A DNA stretch of 64,000 nucleotides, taken from Tilletia caries (Eukaryota > Basidiomycota > Exobasidiomycetes > Tilletiales > Tilletiaceae). The stretch lies in contig JALUTQ010000007.1 in assembly GCA_032718865.1 (NCBI GenBank), forward strand, positions 1,550,001-1,614,000, written 5' to 3'. The position numbers and the translations under genes were made by a program. Shown here piece by piece: positions 43,415-53,876 of this stretch (its first letter is position 1; each line of letters starts with the position of its first letter). Under the pieces are notes generated by a model. The model was not told where the DNA came from. It saw nothing but the letters and a program-made list of their open reading frames with translations, and did no database searches.

Positions 43415-43645
43415 TGCTTTCTTCCGCCCAGGCCGGAACGGCTTGCTGCCCAGGAACCGCGTCCGCGGATCCGTCAACTGTCCCGAGATCGAGTCTAGGA
43501 CGGTGCGCAGGAGGACGCCATTCACCAGCCCGATATTCACAAAGAGCGTCAGATGATTCCGATCCACCGCCGCATCCCTCATCTCCGCCATGACAATGCT
43601 CGACGGCAACACCAAGGGCAACAAGGACGGCGTCAATCTCTGAGT
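43415..43645 (-). pseudogene. Internal fragment of RSE1/SF3B3 (U2 snRNP SF3b subunit)
   Basis: The minus strand reads SIVMAEMRDAAVDRNHLTLF, VNIGLVNGVLLRTVLDS and QLTDPRTRFLGSKPF, a conserved segment of the SF3b130/Rse1 WD-like propeller. Only about 70 codons are preserved; on both sides the sequence no longer resembles the 1200-residue protein. It lies between the ligase remnant and SPT5, in the opposite orientation to both. Confidence 0.72.
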
Positions 43646-44000
43646 GCATCAACCTCTGCACTCGCCCTGGACAACCTTTCGAGGATGGGTGGGGCCGAAA
43701 CAGGATGGAAAAGGAGGGGCGGTCAACGCGAGTGAGATGAGATGGACAACGATCGAGATGGGGACCCTTGCAAGCAGACAAGCAGAAGACATCGCTCATT
43801 CGCTCATCCTTCCTTCCTTCTCTTTTTCGGTTCACTGCTCACGCTCACCCTTCTTTCCCCCTTCCTTCCCCCTATTTCTGCTGCCTGCCCATCACCTAGC
43901 TGCAGCGCTCCACTACCCACAATCAGCAAAGCATGGCCTACCCAGTTTCCTCTTCCGCTCTCCCCCCTTCGAGGCTCCGGTCTCCGCCAAAAAGTCCACA

Positions 44001-47000
44001 ATGCTCGCCCTCACCTGGCAGGGCAAGAACTCGGTCGTCATGAAGTCCATGCCAGTCCCACACCTCGTCGACCCAACCGACGCCCAACCCAAGAAGCGCA
44101 GAGCCGTCGAAGACGACGACAATGACGACGAGGTCGAGCGTCGCATTGCGGACTTGTCCGACAACGAGGACGAGATCGACGACGAGATCGATGACGAGGA
44201 CGACGACGAGATCGACGACGAGGACGACGAGTTTGGAAGACGCCGCAAGAAGAAGAAGCGCGCCCGCAACAAGTTCCTCGATATCGAAGCCGAGGTCGAC
44301 GATTCCGACGAGGAGATTGAGGACGAGGAGGAAGGCTTTGGCCCTGACGGTGAGCTGCAACTCAGCCTGATCTCTCTCTTTCTCTGTGGAACCGCGAGCT
44401 CGTACTGACAATTCCAAGATACCACAGACGGATTCATCGACGAGGAGGACATCTACGACACTGCTGCCTCCTGCATTCGAGCAGCAGCCGGAAACGCGAA
44501 TCTCGATGGCATGCGGAGACTGGAAGAGAACCAGACCGCCGAAGAATGGGCACACAACGCCGAAGAAATGGCGCGCAACTTCCGCAAGAAATACCGTCGT
44601 ATCGCAGGTCGCAAGGACATAGGCACCTCCAACGACGTCCCCCGTCATGCCCTCCTGCCCGATCTCGAAGACCCAAGTCTTTGGGCCGTGTCCGTCAAGA
44701 TTGGGAGAGAGCGCCAAATCGTCATGACCATCATGCGCAAGGCTTGCGCGTTCCTTCAAGGCATCAAGGGTCAGGCTCCGGCTCCCATGGCCATCCACTC
44801 CGCCTTTTGCCGTGACTCGATCCCAGGCAAGATTTACGTCGAGTCTCGTCGACGCGAATCCGTCATAGAGGCCCTCGCCGGCATCGTCGGAGTCTATGCT
44901 CGAACCGCGGACAAGCTCCTCCTCGTTCCCATCGAGGAGATGGCAGACCTACTCAAATTCACCAAGATCGAACACGAACTCAAGGTCGGAGGATGGGTAC
45001 GCTTCAAGCAGGGGCACCACACAGGTGATCTTGCTCAAGTCATCGAAGTCGGTGAGAATGGAGAAGAAGTCCGGATCAAGTTCGTGCCACGCATCGACAT
45101 GAATCCATCCGAGCAAGATTACACCGAGGACAAGCGCGGTGTCAAGCGACAGCGGAACTTGGGCAGCGGCAAAAATGCTATCAACAAACGACCACAGCGG
45201 CACACCGCACAGCCACAACGCTTCGTGCCGGCCGAGGTTCAGAGGGTATATCCTGGTGAAGTAGCCAAGCACGGTAAGGACATCTACAAGTTCCACAACG
45301 AAGAGTACCGCAACGGCTTCTGCGAGAAGGCTGTCAGCGTAACTTCCCTCGTCGTCGAGGATGTGCAGCCTACGCTACAAGAGATCGAACTCTTCCAAGG
45401 CGTCACCGCGGAAGTCAATGTGAGTGAATCGGTCAATCTACGCCAGTTGGCTCAGCTCAAGCGGAAGGCCAACGAAGTCGTCGTCCAGCCCGGTGACCAT
45501 GTCGAGGTCTTTGAAGGCGAGCAGCGCGGCGTCCGCGGTACCGTCGATGCCATCAACGGACAGATCATCATCATCAGCATGGAGCACGATGAAATGGACG
45601 GCACCAAGGTCGAAGTCCAGCTCGATCAGGTCCGCAAGACCTTCAAGCCCGGTGACCACGTCAAGGTCGGCTTCGGCGACCACACCGACGAGACCGGTAT
45701 GGTGCTTAAGGTCGAAGGCGAGACGACCACCTTCCTCTCCGATCTGACGGTGAAGGAGGTTGCCGTCTTCTCCAAAAACCTGCGCGAGGCCGCCGAGGTC
45801 GGTTCCGGTCTGGCCACAGTCGCTGGCTTCAACGTGCACGATCTGGTGATGTGCAACCATCGGGCGGCGGTGATTTTCAACATCGAACGCGTAGGGTTCC
45901 GGATCCTTGACGAAGAAGGGAATACGCACCTGGTCCCTCCGAGATCGCTGTTGCTGTTGAAGAACGCCTTCAGTATCTGCATTGACCACGAAGGTCATGA
46001 GATCCGTAAGGGTGATACGATGAAGGAGACGGAGGGAGATGTGAGTTCATGAAATACTTTCCGCCATCACGCGTCCTATATGCTAACGGAACTGACACGT
46101 GTCTCTCTACCTTCAGTCTCCGCGCAACGGCAAAGTCATTCAGCCATACCAGTCAGGTGTAGTCTTCCTCTTCAGTCGAGACATATCCGAGAACAACGGT
46201 GTCTGGTATGCGTCTCCGAGCCGCCTGACCCCCTTGACCCCACACCACATCGGCACATCGGTCAAAGACAGTCTCGACAAGATGAACCCGGCAAGGAACA
46301 TGCAGCTGATGGCTTCGCGTGGCAATGATCCAACCCCAACGCCACATGTTGCCCTGAGTGGGCGAACGAAGGACTACTTGAAGGGCCGACACGTGGTGGT
46401 GGTGAAGGGACCCTTCAAGAGCTACCGCGGGATCATCAAGGAGACGTTAGCGGATGACAAGGCATACGTTGAGCTGCACACGACAAACAGGAATGAGACG
46501 TTCCCCCTCGCACTCCTGAAGGAGAAAGAGTGAGTCACTTGGCAGAGCTGCTGCATTTATCTGCCTCAACGCGCTGCTTGGCTTGCTCACCTTGAGATCT
46601 ATTCCTTGTACAGTCCTGATACCGGCCAATCAAAGCCTCTGGCGATCGGCGGCGGGCCTGGGGCCAACTCTGGCCCTGCGCAAGGCAAGAGCAACATGAG
46701 GACGCTCTACAGCTCCGGGTCAAACGGGATCATGGGACCACCTATGGGAGGTGGCACTCCCTGCGGCGGAATGGCGCCAGAGACAGGGCGCACGCCTCCC
46801 ATGGGCTTTGCCGGTGCCAGCACTCCAATGGGTGCAGGGCATTGCAACGACGGCAAGAAGACTCCGTTCCAGGCCCCGAGTGGGGTCAAGTCATTTGCTG
46901 GGCCGGGGCAAAGGCTGGGAGGACCGACACCGAGGTCGGCGGCTGCTGTGTATGGTGCCCGGACGCCGAAATGGTCGGCGACGGGCAAGAAGACGCCTGC

Positions 47001-47034
47001 TATGACAAAGAGTACTGCATCCTTCGTTGGCTGA
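44001..47034 (+). CDS. SPT5: SPT5 transcription elongation factor
   Basis: Four exons (44001-44349, 44428-46040, 46117-46529, 46614-47034) encode 931 aa. An acidic N-terminus (Asp/Glu runs) is followed by a basic patch and the NGN domain (PSLWAVSVKIGRERQIVMTI, IPGKIYVESRRRESVIEAL). Several KOW modules come next (GGWVRFKQGHHTGDLAQVIE, QPGDHVEVFEGEQRGVRGTV, KPGDHVKVGFGDHTDETGMV, KGRHVVVVKGPFKSYRGIIK). The tail has short Gly/Thr/Pro repeats (GGRTP-like, KKTPFQAPS, GARTPKWS), the CTR region that is phosphorylated and recruits capping and Paf1 factors. With Spt4 it clamps RNA polymerase II. The start at 44001 gives MLALTWQGKN; a nearby in-frame ATG at 44040 is also possible. It appears complete, directly right of the gene-fragment region. 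Confidence 0.93.
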
Positions 47035-48387
47035 CTCTCTGTTTCCCCCTCTGCTTCACTTCTCCCCCCCATCTCCTTTCCACTCCAACCCAACCTCTGC
47101 CTCTCTTCTCTCCAACTCCCTCCCCCTCCCACAACGCGCATAATCACTTTACGGAGAATGGCAACTTTACCCCCATCCATTCTCACGTTTACGGACTTTC
47201 GCAAGAGCGACCCTTTTCCCCGCTTATACTCACCACACGAGTGCCCTTTTGACCCAGCGCTCGTGAGGTCCATATGTTTCATTCACGCTCAATAGGGGTA
47301 CATCCTTTCTCTCTCGCTTTCTCTCTTTCTTTTGCTTTGAATCAACTCGTTCCTATACATTGCACGATGCATCTTCCGTTGACGGAGGCTTAAATCCGTC
47401 GCGAACAGACCTTGAAAATTCATTCGGGGCGCGCACCGACCAGCTCGTCCAGAACTCTGAGTGAGAACCAGAGGCCTCTATGTCTCTCGTCGAAGATACA
47501 GAGAACAGCGAGTCTGCGACAATCAATGAATGAATGTCACCGTTCCATGTTGTCCCAGATCTCACACTCAGTCCGGAGTCCCGACTCACCGCGAGGCCAG
47601 AGCCAGTCCTTCCCAATTGCATTTGCGACTTGCGACGATCTGCGAACCGTCGCCTGATGTTGCACTTCTTCCACCAACCCTGGTGATGGACTTGCGGGCT
47701 GTGGCGTGGTGGCGAAGTCGGCGTTTACATACATCTCTGACAAAAGTTACTTCCTTCTCACTTCTTTCCAGTTTCCACCAGCACAGGCAGGCGGTAGGCG
47801 GTAGGCAAGGGCCTTCCGGGGCTGCAGTTTCCTGGCCGAAGGCACTGGACCACTGACACCCGTCGTTGATGCTTCTCTCTTTGTTCCCCCGGTTGCATAG
47901 CCACCACTCTGACTTAGCTTCGGACGAGGGTCGTAGGCCACAGGTTGTTCCTCGCGTGCCTCCGTGCCCTCATTAGGTAGCGCATTCGCGCGTGGGCACG
48001 GTCGCACGACTACTGTTCTTGTTAGCCTTGGCTTCCATTATCCGACTGCGGCTGCCTTGCACGAGGTCTATTATCTGGGGTTTGTGCTATCACAAATGAA
48101 TCCTCCGGTTCGATCCCGCCTGGCAACGTTGCTGCGAATTGACCTGCCCTCGTGCTCGGGTGCGCATGTCCACCTTCTCCAGGCCTTGATATGGTCCAAG
48201 CTCACTCTTCTCTCTCCCCTCATCCTCCTCACGACCACCCCTCCCAATTTTTGTTACAGTGCCTTCCTTCCCCCATTGCTCATTCCCCCGCGCTCTCAGC
48301 CTCAACGCTGTGGTCCTCCACCCGTCGCTACCTGCCAAGTGATTCTGCTGTCGCTTCAACGCTTCTCCATCATCTGCATCTCCAGAC
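47035..48387. other. Intergenic region, SPT5 terminator and bHLH promoter
   Basis: About 1.35 kb with long pyrimidine tracts at 47040-47130 and 47300-47335. No conserved coding sequence or RNA gene was recognised. GGTTCGATCCC at 48108-48118 resembles a tRNA B box but has no matching stems. Confidence 0.35.
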
Positions 48388-50658
48388 ATGCCCCGGTCAT
48401 CCAGCATCAGTGAAGGTGAGTGCAATGTTTATGCTGGTTCTGCGAGATCCATGGCTGTTCTGATTCCAAAAGTCCTCATTGTAATCTCACAGCGCGGTCT
48501 CCACCACTGCCCCCTACGCAGGGAGGGCCAGGGTTTTCCCCGTTCCTTGGACCCACCGTCAACTCGTTTGCGTACGCTCACACGCCTCCACTAGGTGTAT
48601 TCGAGCCTACAGGTCCCTCAGCGGCTATCACCGATCGATCGCCCCATCCTTCACCCTTGCTGATGCCGGTCCAGCACTCCTCTGGCATCGCCCCGTTACC
48701 GTCGCGCGCTATGAAGCTTCCGCCTGCAGCTTTGGTCGCTGCTAACGGACAGCACCACCACCAGCCCTCGCAAGGCTTCGGTCAGTTCAATCCACAGTAC
48801 TCAACTGCAAACAGCTCGCGCTCGACTTTGGCTTCGGTGACCAGCTCGCCAGCCAGCGGGAATTTGGGCAGCTCTTCCGGTATTGCCAATAGCAACATAC
48901 CGTCGGCACTGCTACCACCTCCCGCCGTGCCCTTATCCAGCAGCCACATGACATCCTCTCATGCGACTGCCTCCACCTCGCCTGTCACCACCGGCACAAG
49001 CAAACGCGCCTCTGCTTCTGCTCGGGACTCCAAACGCAGGGCGACCCACAGTCAGATCGAGCGGCGACGTCGGGAGAAGATTAACGACAGACTCATCACG
49101 CTGCGCAACCTCGTGCCTGCTTGTGCGCGGGAGGTGGAGGAGCGTCGAAAGGTCAAAGCGGAGGAGGAAGAGGCTGCGAGACGGCTTGCGCAGGGCTTGC
49201 CACCTCTCAGCCCCACGGCCGAGTCCAGTGCTGTGGGCCAAGGAGAAGCCGCAAGTGGAGGAGCTGCGGGTTCGGCAAGCGACAAGGCCAAGAGGAAGCG
49301 TAGTCGAAGAAGGGCTGCTGCGGCCGCAGCGGCAGCGGCTGCCGCTGATGCATCTGGCCCGGCGGACGCTGAGGACAAGGAGGAAGACCTTGGGCTGCAT
49401 AAGTTGGAGGTCTTGACTCATGCGATTGGTGAGTGACCTCGCTATTTAAACGAACCACGCCCATTGAACGGAGATGCCTCATCGTTCCATGATTCCATCC
49501 TCGATTTCAGATTATATCTACGAATTGCAAGCACGCATCGCAGACCTGGAAGCTCAAGTCACTCGCTCGAACAGCATCGGCAATCTGCACTATGCTTCAA
49601 GCATTCGCAGTGTCAGCACGGCTTTCACGAGTCCCGTGATGTCCTTGCACGCCGATAGTCCCATTATGGCCAGCTTTGGACGACCGACATCGGGCCCAAT
49701 GCCCATTCCCGGGCCGCACAAATCGACTACCGTGAGCCCACTCTTCGAGGGCTTTACCGTCTCCGGGATGGGATTCAGCCATCAATCCTCCTCGTCACGA
49801 CATCGCCCTCCCACTTTGTCACAGTCAGACAGCTGGAGAGACATCAAGCACAACGAAACTGATGGCGATGTTTCCCCCGTGTCACTGTATGGCCGCATCC
49901 CGTCCATCCCGGGACAGAGCGCCATACCTCCCTCAATGACGCTACCTCCGCCAGCGGAAACCTCAACCAACCAGACCAGCGAGGCCTTTACTGCGGCGGC
50001 GGAAGCTTTACTTTCAATCAGTGCCAGTCCTGACACACTTCGACCCGTGTCTCACGTCCGCGACGTGCCGCTTCCTCACACCTCCTCCTCGTCAGCTCGG
50101 AAACATCCATACGCACGAAGGGCAACCATGGGAAATGTTTCCACTTCGCAAAGTCTGGCATCCGAAGGACAAGGCACAGCGGCGTCGACTTTCCATTCGC
50201 TTCAACAGGACCGTGCCGCTGCGGCCGCTGCTGTGGCCGGCGCAAGGGCGGCGCGTCGGCAGAGTCAAGCCCAAATTCCGATTGCAATCCCAGGACGTCG
50301 GAGCAGTCGTACCAAAGCCGCCGGCGCCGGAGTCCCCGTCAGTCGAGCCCCTGGTGGTGCTCCCCACGCCGAAGACATGGATGTGCCCGCGGATCCGATG
50401 GACGAAGATAATGATTTTGATTCTGCGAACTCTGGAGAAGACGACAAGGTCCAGAATGTCCAGGCTGAAAGCTCGAACTCTGCAACGCGGGCTAGGCAAG
50501 GAGACGCTGGCGATCGACCGGCGGGCATGGACGACGACGACGAAGACGTGGGAGACGACACAGACCCTCTGAGTGATCCTCATGTGGATTCCAACGGAAA
50601 GCTGGTCACGCCACCGGCCTTGGAGCTCGGGGAGTCGGCCATGGCTGCGGACAATTAG
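48388..50658 (+). CDS. bHLH transcription factor with an expanded loop
   Basis: Three exons (48388-48415, 48493-49428, 49511-50658) encode 703 aa. After a Ser/Pro/Ala-rich N-terminus, the basic region and helix 1 are clear: RRATHSQIERRRREKINDRL and ITLRNLVPACAREVEE. His/Glu/Arg of HxxxERRRR fit recognition of CACGTG-type E-boxes. The loop is about 90 residues and includes a Glu/Ala segment, KAKRKRSRRR (basic) and a run of about 11 Ala. Helix 2 then follows (LHKLEVLTHAIDYIYELQAR) with a short coiled coil (IADLEAQV). The rest is disordered with acidic clusters near the end (DDDDEDVGDDTDP). Long loops are known in fungal bHLH proteins. Targets cannot be inferred. The poly-Ala tract is encoded by mixed GCN codons. 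Confidence 0.85.
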
Positions 50659-50899
50659 ACAGTCTATTCACTTCAATCGCACCTCTGGGAGCGCTCCGGT
50701 CTCCCGCTTTTACGCTGTGTACCATGCATGCACCTTTGTCCTCATGCAATTCACATAGACTTCAGAAGCTTGCGCAACGATTCATCTGGTGGACCCTTGA
50801 ACGCTTGAACAACGACGCTGAGCCGAGGCGCAGCATCGAGCTTGGCCTTCGCCACGACGTCGAGGTGCTTCCCGCTCGTTGCTGTCAGGACCACCGCCA

Positions 50900-53305
50900 A
50901 TGCCCTTCGAAGATGTGGCGCTGCATGCGCTCCTCCTCAGTTCTCACTCCGCGGGCGCCTCCGCGAGCAATCGCGAGGATGGCACGCCAAGTATACCAAC
51001 CTCGACGCCAGTCGCAGCGACAGCGGCAGGGATAGCAGCAGCATCGCCACTCATACACAAGCAGCGCGTGGCTCAGCTGTACGCGCAAAGCCTTGCAAAG
51101 CGGTCAGAATGGGCGTCCAGCTTGAACGTACGGAGCTTCTCCGGCACCTCCTCGTCACGGAATCGTGCGGGAGGGCCAGCTTCGTCAAGCAAAATTTCAG
51201 GTCCCAAGGCTCCGCGGAGCTGGGAGTCGCCGTCGTCTGGTGCGCTTGGGGCGGGTCGGAACGGCACAGGTTCGAGCTCGCGGGGTACCATGCTGGAGAC
51301 TATTGCGGCGGCCGCGGCTGAGGTGGAATTGGAGGCGGAGGCAGTAGCGGCCAGCTCATCTTCCAGCTCGACGCCCAGCCGTGCCGCGCAGTTCTACGAT
51401 TCCCAATTTCTTCGGCCTTCGCCCACCTCCTTGTCGCATGCGGATATGCGCATTGGAAGTGCTGCCAGATTGGCCGCAGCTTCCGAGCTACAGCCTGAGT
51501 GGCGGCGGCTGTCTTCCCAACATGCAACGGACAGCTCCCTGTCGAACTCAGGAGCTCCCAGCAGCCCGACTCGAGGCAAGGGCAAGGCCAAAGAGGATGT
51601 AATCGGGCTCGATGAGCACGATGAAGGCCCTCGATCCGGCGAGCGAGCTCTCGTTCAGTTGCTCGCCGTACGTTTCCGCCGCCTAGCATGTCTTGGTATG
51701 CTAGACGTCTTCCAACATGGAACGCAGCCAAACGACCGAATCTTCATCGAACAGGGATTACAAGCGCGAATCGTCAAGGAGCCGATGCTTTCACTGGTGG
51801 ACATGTGCCTGATCAGGCTCATCGAAGCATTCGAACCGGTCAGGATGAATTCTGGGAGCGGGAAGACATCCTCGCGACGACGCCGGAGGAAAGCGACTGG
51901 AAGCCTTGATGAGATGACTGATTTGGGAACAGTATCGACAGAGCTCATCTCCAAGGACGGGTACGATACAGGGGCGACTGAAGACGGGCAACGAACGGAA
52001 GAATATCACTTCGTCCAGGATTCGATTCACCTCCTGCCACCTCACCTAAAGGCACGAGCGACTGCCTTGATCGGAAGACTAGCGTGTGTGAACACTCCGC
52101 ACGCAGAGGAGTTTCTCCTGTCGCTTTCGTACGGGTCGCAAACGCTGAAGAGCCATCCATCGCAACAGGTCAGGAAGTCTGCTCCGGACGACTGGGAGGC
52201 CGAAGAAGCTATGGCGGAGCTCATCCTTGATTCTCCTCCTGAAGGCACTACACAGGAGAGGTCCGGTCGAGGAAATGAACGATCACAAATGACGGAGCTA
52301 GATCTCTCATTCATCGCTACACGCCCAGAAACCCGGAATCGTCTCCTTGACGGGTACTTCGTTGAAAATGGCTTCGCATCAAGTCTTCGCACTCTCTCCT
52401 TGGCCGGCCTGAATCAACCTGACTTACAGCTCGGGAACGCCGGCAGATCAATCGACGTGGAAGTGTCACCCAACGAAATCCTCAAAATAGTCCAATTACT
52501 ACCGGTCTTAGAGGTACTGTCCCTTGCCGGATCTTGTCTGCCCTGGCCGGCAGAATCAAGAGCCCGAACGAGCGCAAGTCGGCGAGGCGTAATACCGGAG
52601 TCGACCAGCAACTGTGCGTCCTGCGACCAGGTCTTTGCCGCTGCCCTAGGCGACATGATGTACGACGTCACGCTGGACCATCCACAACCGCCGACAGCTT
52701 CGTTCCTGGTCCGATTGGCCAAAGCAACGCCCAAACTTACAGTCCTGGATCTCTCAGCGACGTGCTGGGTGGACGATCACGTTCTGGAACAGGTCCCTTG
52801 GATCTCTGTTCCTGCCGACAGTGCTCTTCCGGAGAGAATTGACGAGGAAGCGTCACAGAGCTTGTCCAGGGCGATTCCGAGACGCAGGCCATCTCACACT
52901 GATTCGACTTGGACCGATGTCTCGACGGCGTCGCCTTCATCAAATCACGCATCAGGAGCACACGATCAGAGCAGCATTTCCGGTTCGAGGTTTGGTGATT
53001 TTGTCGCCAGCTCCAACAGTGTCACTGCACAAGTTCGTGGCAACCCGATCTGGCCACGACTCGAACGTCTTCTTCTCCGCGGCTGTCCACATCTGATCAC
53101 TTCACCACCACCGTGCGCCATCTTGCCCGAATGGCCCGAGCTCGATGAGATGATATACACGAAGAAACGATACCTCGAGCAACGGAAGGACATCATATTA
53201 ACGGCAAGGAACCGAAGGCGGGCGGATCTCTCACGCAAAGTAAGAGGACAAGTCGAACGCAACGATCCAGCTGTCCGGTGGACGGAGATCATCTGGGACT
53301 ACTGA
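50900..53305 (+). CDS. Unrecognised 801-aa protein with leucine-rich stretches
   Basis: A single open exon. The start is the first ATG (MPFEDVALHALLLSSHSA). Residues 1-230 are Ser/Ala-rich and disordered. From about residue 240 the protein is folded: ERALVQLLAVRFRRLACLGM, LSLVDMCLIRLIEAFEPV, LLPPHLKARATALIGRLA. Then come leucine-rich-repeat-like lines (LRTLSLAGLNQPDL, LLPVLEVLSLAGSCLPW, TPKLTVLDLSATCWVDD, WPRLERLLLRGCPHL). The C-terminus is basic (YLEQRKDIILTARNRRRADL). The spacing suggests irregular LRRs as in F-box/AMN1-like proteins, but no F-box was found. Function is not assigned. Confidence 0.7.
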   Translation: MPFEDVALHALLLSSHSAGASASNREDGTPSIPTSTPVAATAAGIAAASPLIHKQRVAQLYAQSLAKRSEWASSLNVRSFSGTSSSRNRAGGPASSSKISGPKAPRSWESPSSGALGAGRNGTGSSSRGTMLETIAAAAAEVELEAEAVAASSSSSSTPSRAAQFYDSQFLRPSPTSLSHADMRIGSAARLAAASELQPEWRRLSSQHATDSSLSNSGAPSSPTRGKGKAKEDVIGLDEHDEGPRSGERALVQLLAVRFRRLACLGMLDVFQHGTQPNDRIFIEQGLQARIVKEPMLSLVDMCLIRLIEAFEPVRMNSGSGKTSSRRRRRKATGSLDEMTDLGTVSTELISKDGYDTGATEDGQRTEEYHFVQDSIHLLPPHLKARATALIGRLACVNTPHAEEFLLSLSYGSQTLKSHPSQQVRKSAPDDWEAEEAMAELILDSPPEGTTQERSGRGNERSQMTELDLSFIATRPETRNRLLDGYFVENGFASSLRTLSLAGLNQPDLQLGNAGRSIDVEVSPNEILKIVQLLPVLEVLSLAGSCLPWPAESRARTSASRRGVIPESTSNCASCDQVFAAALGDMMYDVTLDHPQPPTASFLVRLAKATPKLTVLDLSATCWVDDHVLEQVPWISVPADSALPERIDEEASQSLSRAIPRRRPSHTDSTWTDVSTASPSSNHASGAHDQSSISGSRFGDFVASSNSVTAQVRGNPIWPRLERLLLRGCPHLITSPPPCAILPEWPELDEMIYTKKRYLEQRKDIILTARNRRRADLSRKVRGQVERNDPAVRWTEIIWDY

Positions 53306-53876
53306 CCGCCTTGGCCCTCCAAGGACCCTACCCCCCGTCGAGGCTGTATCAAATAGCGCGTTCTGGCGGACGTGCATCAACATGTGCCTGTACAACTGCA
53401 ACAGACATGAGTACCACCAGTCCACCAGCGCTCCGGTCTCGTGTCCATCGCCAATTCGCTACTCTGGGAAGTGGGAACCGCTCGGGTGGTCAGAGAAGAT
53501 AAGTTGGAGAAACGGCCGCGATAACTGATCCCGATGACCCGATCCGTGGTAACTATTGAGGTACTCATCTCACTGAACGCGAGTACTCGTGCAGCCTGTC
53601 CTGACTCCTGACTCTCCTCCTCCAGGCTTCAACAAACGCCATCTGGGATGGAGCTGATCTCTTATTGCCACCCCACTACAGTACCCCGGCTGATGACTGC
53701 GCCCCCGCTGGCTGTGGCCGGTGAGGTCTGCACTGGGCACCGCATACCGATCGTTGTTGGAACTCGGACCCAAGGTTGACCGACTTCCAAGACGGGGACC
53801 ATCCATCGTGCTGACCACTTTCCCCCTCCCATATAAACCGCTGCTGATCACTGAACCCCCCTCTCCCACCTTATTG
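53306..53876 (+). promoter_or_regulatory. Promoter of the FAD-dependent gene with TATA box
   Basis: CATATAAAC at about 53830-53838 lies about 45 bp before the start codon at 53877. Nothing else was recognised in this 570-bp gap. Confidence 0.5.

Noticed and set aside
48100..48125. GGTTCGATCCC, a tRNA B-box-like word
   Set aside because: No complementary T-stem, no A box or acceptor stem at the right distance; likely chance.
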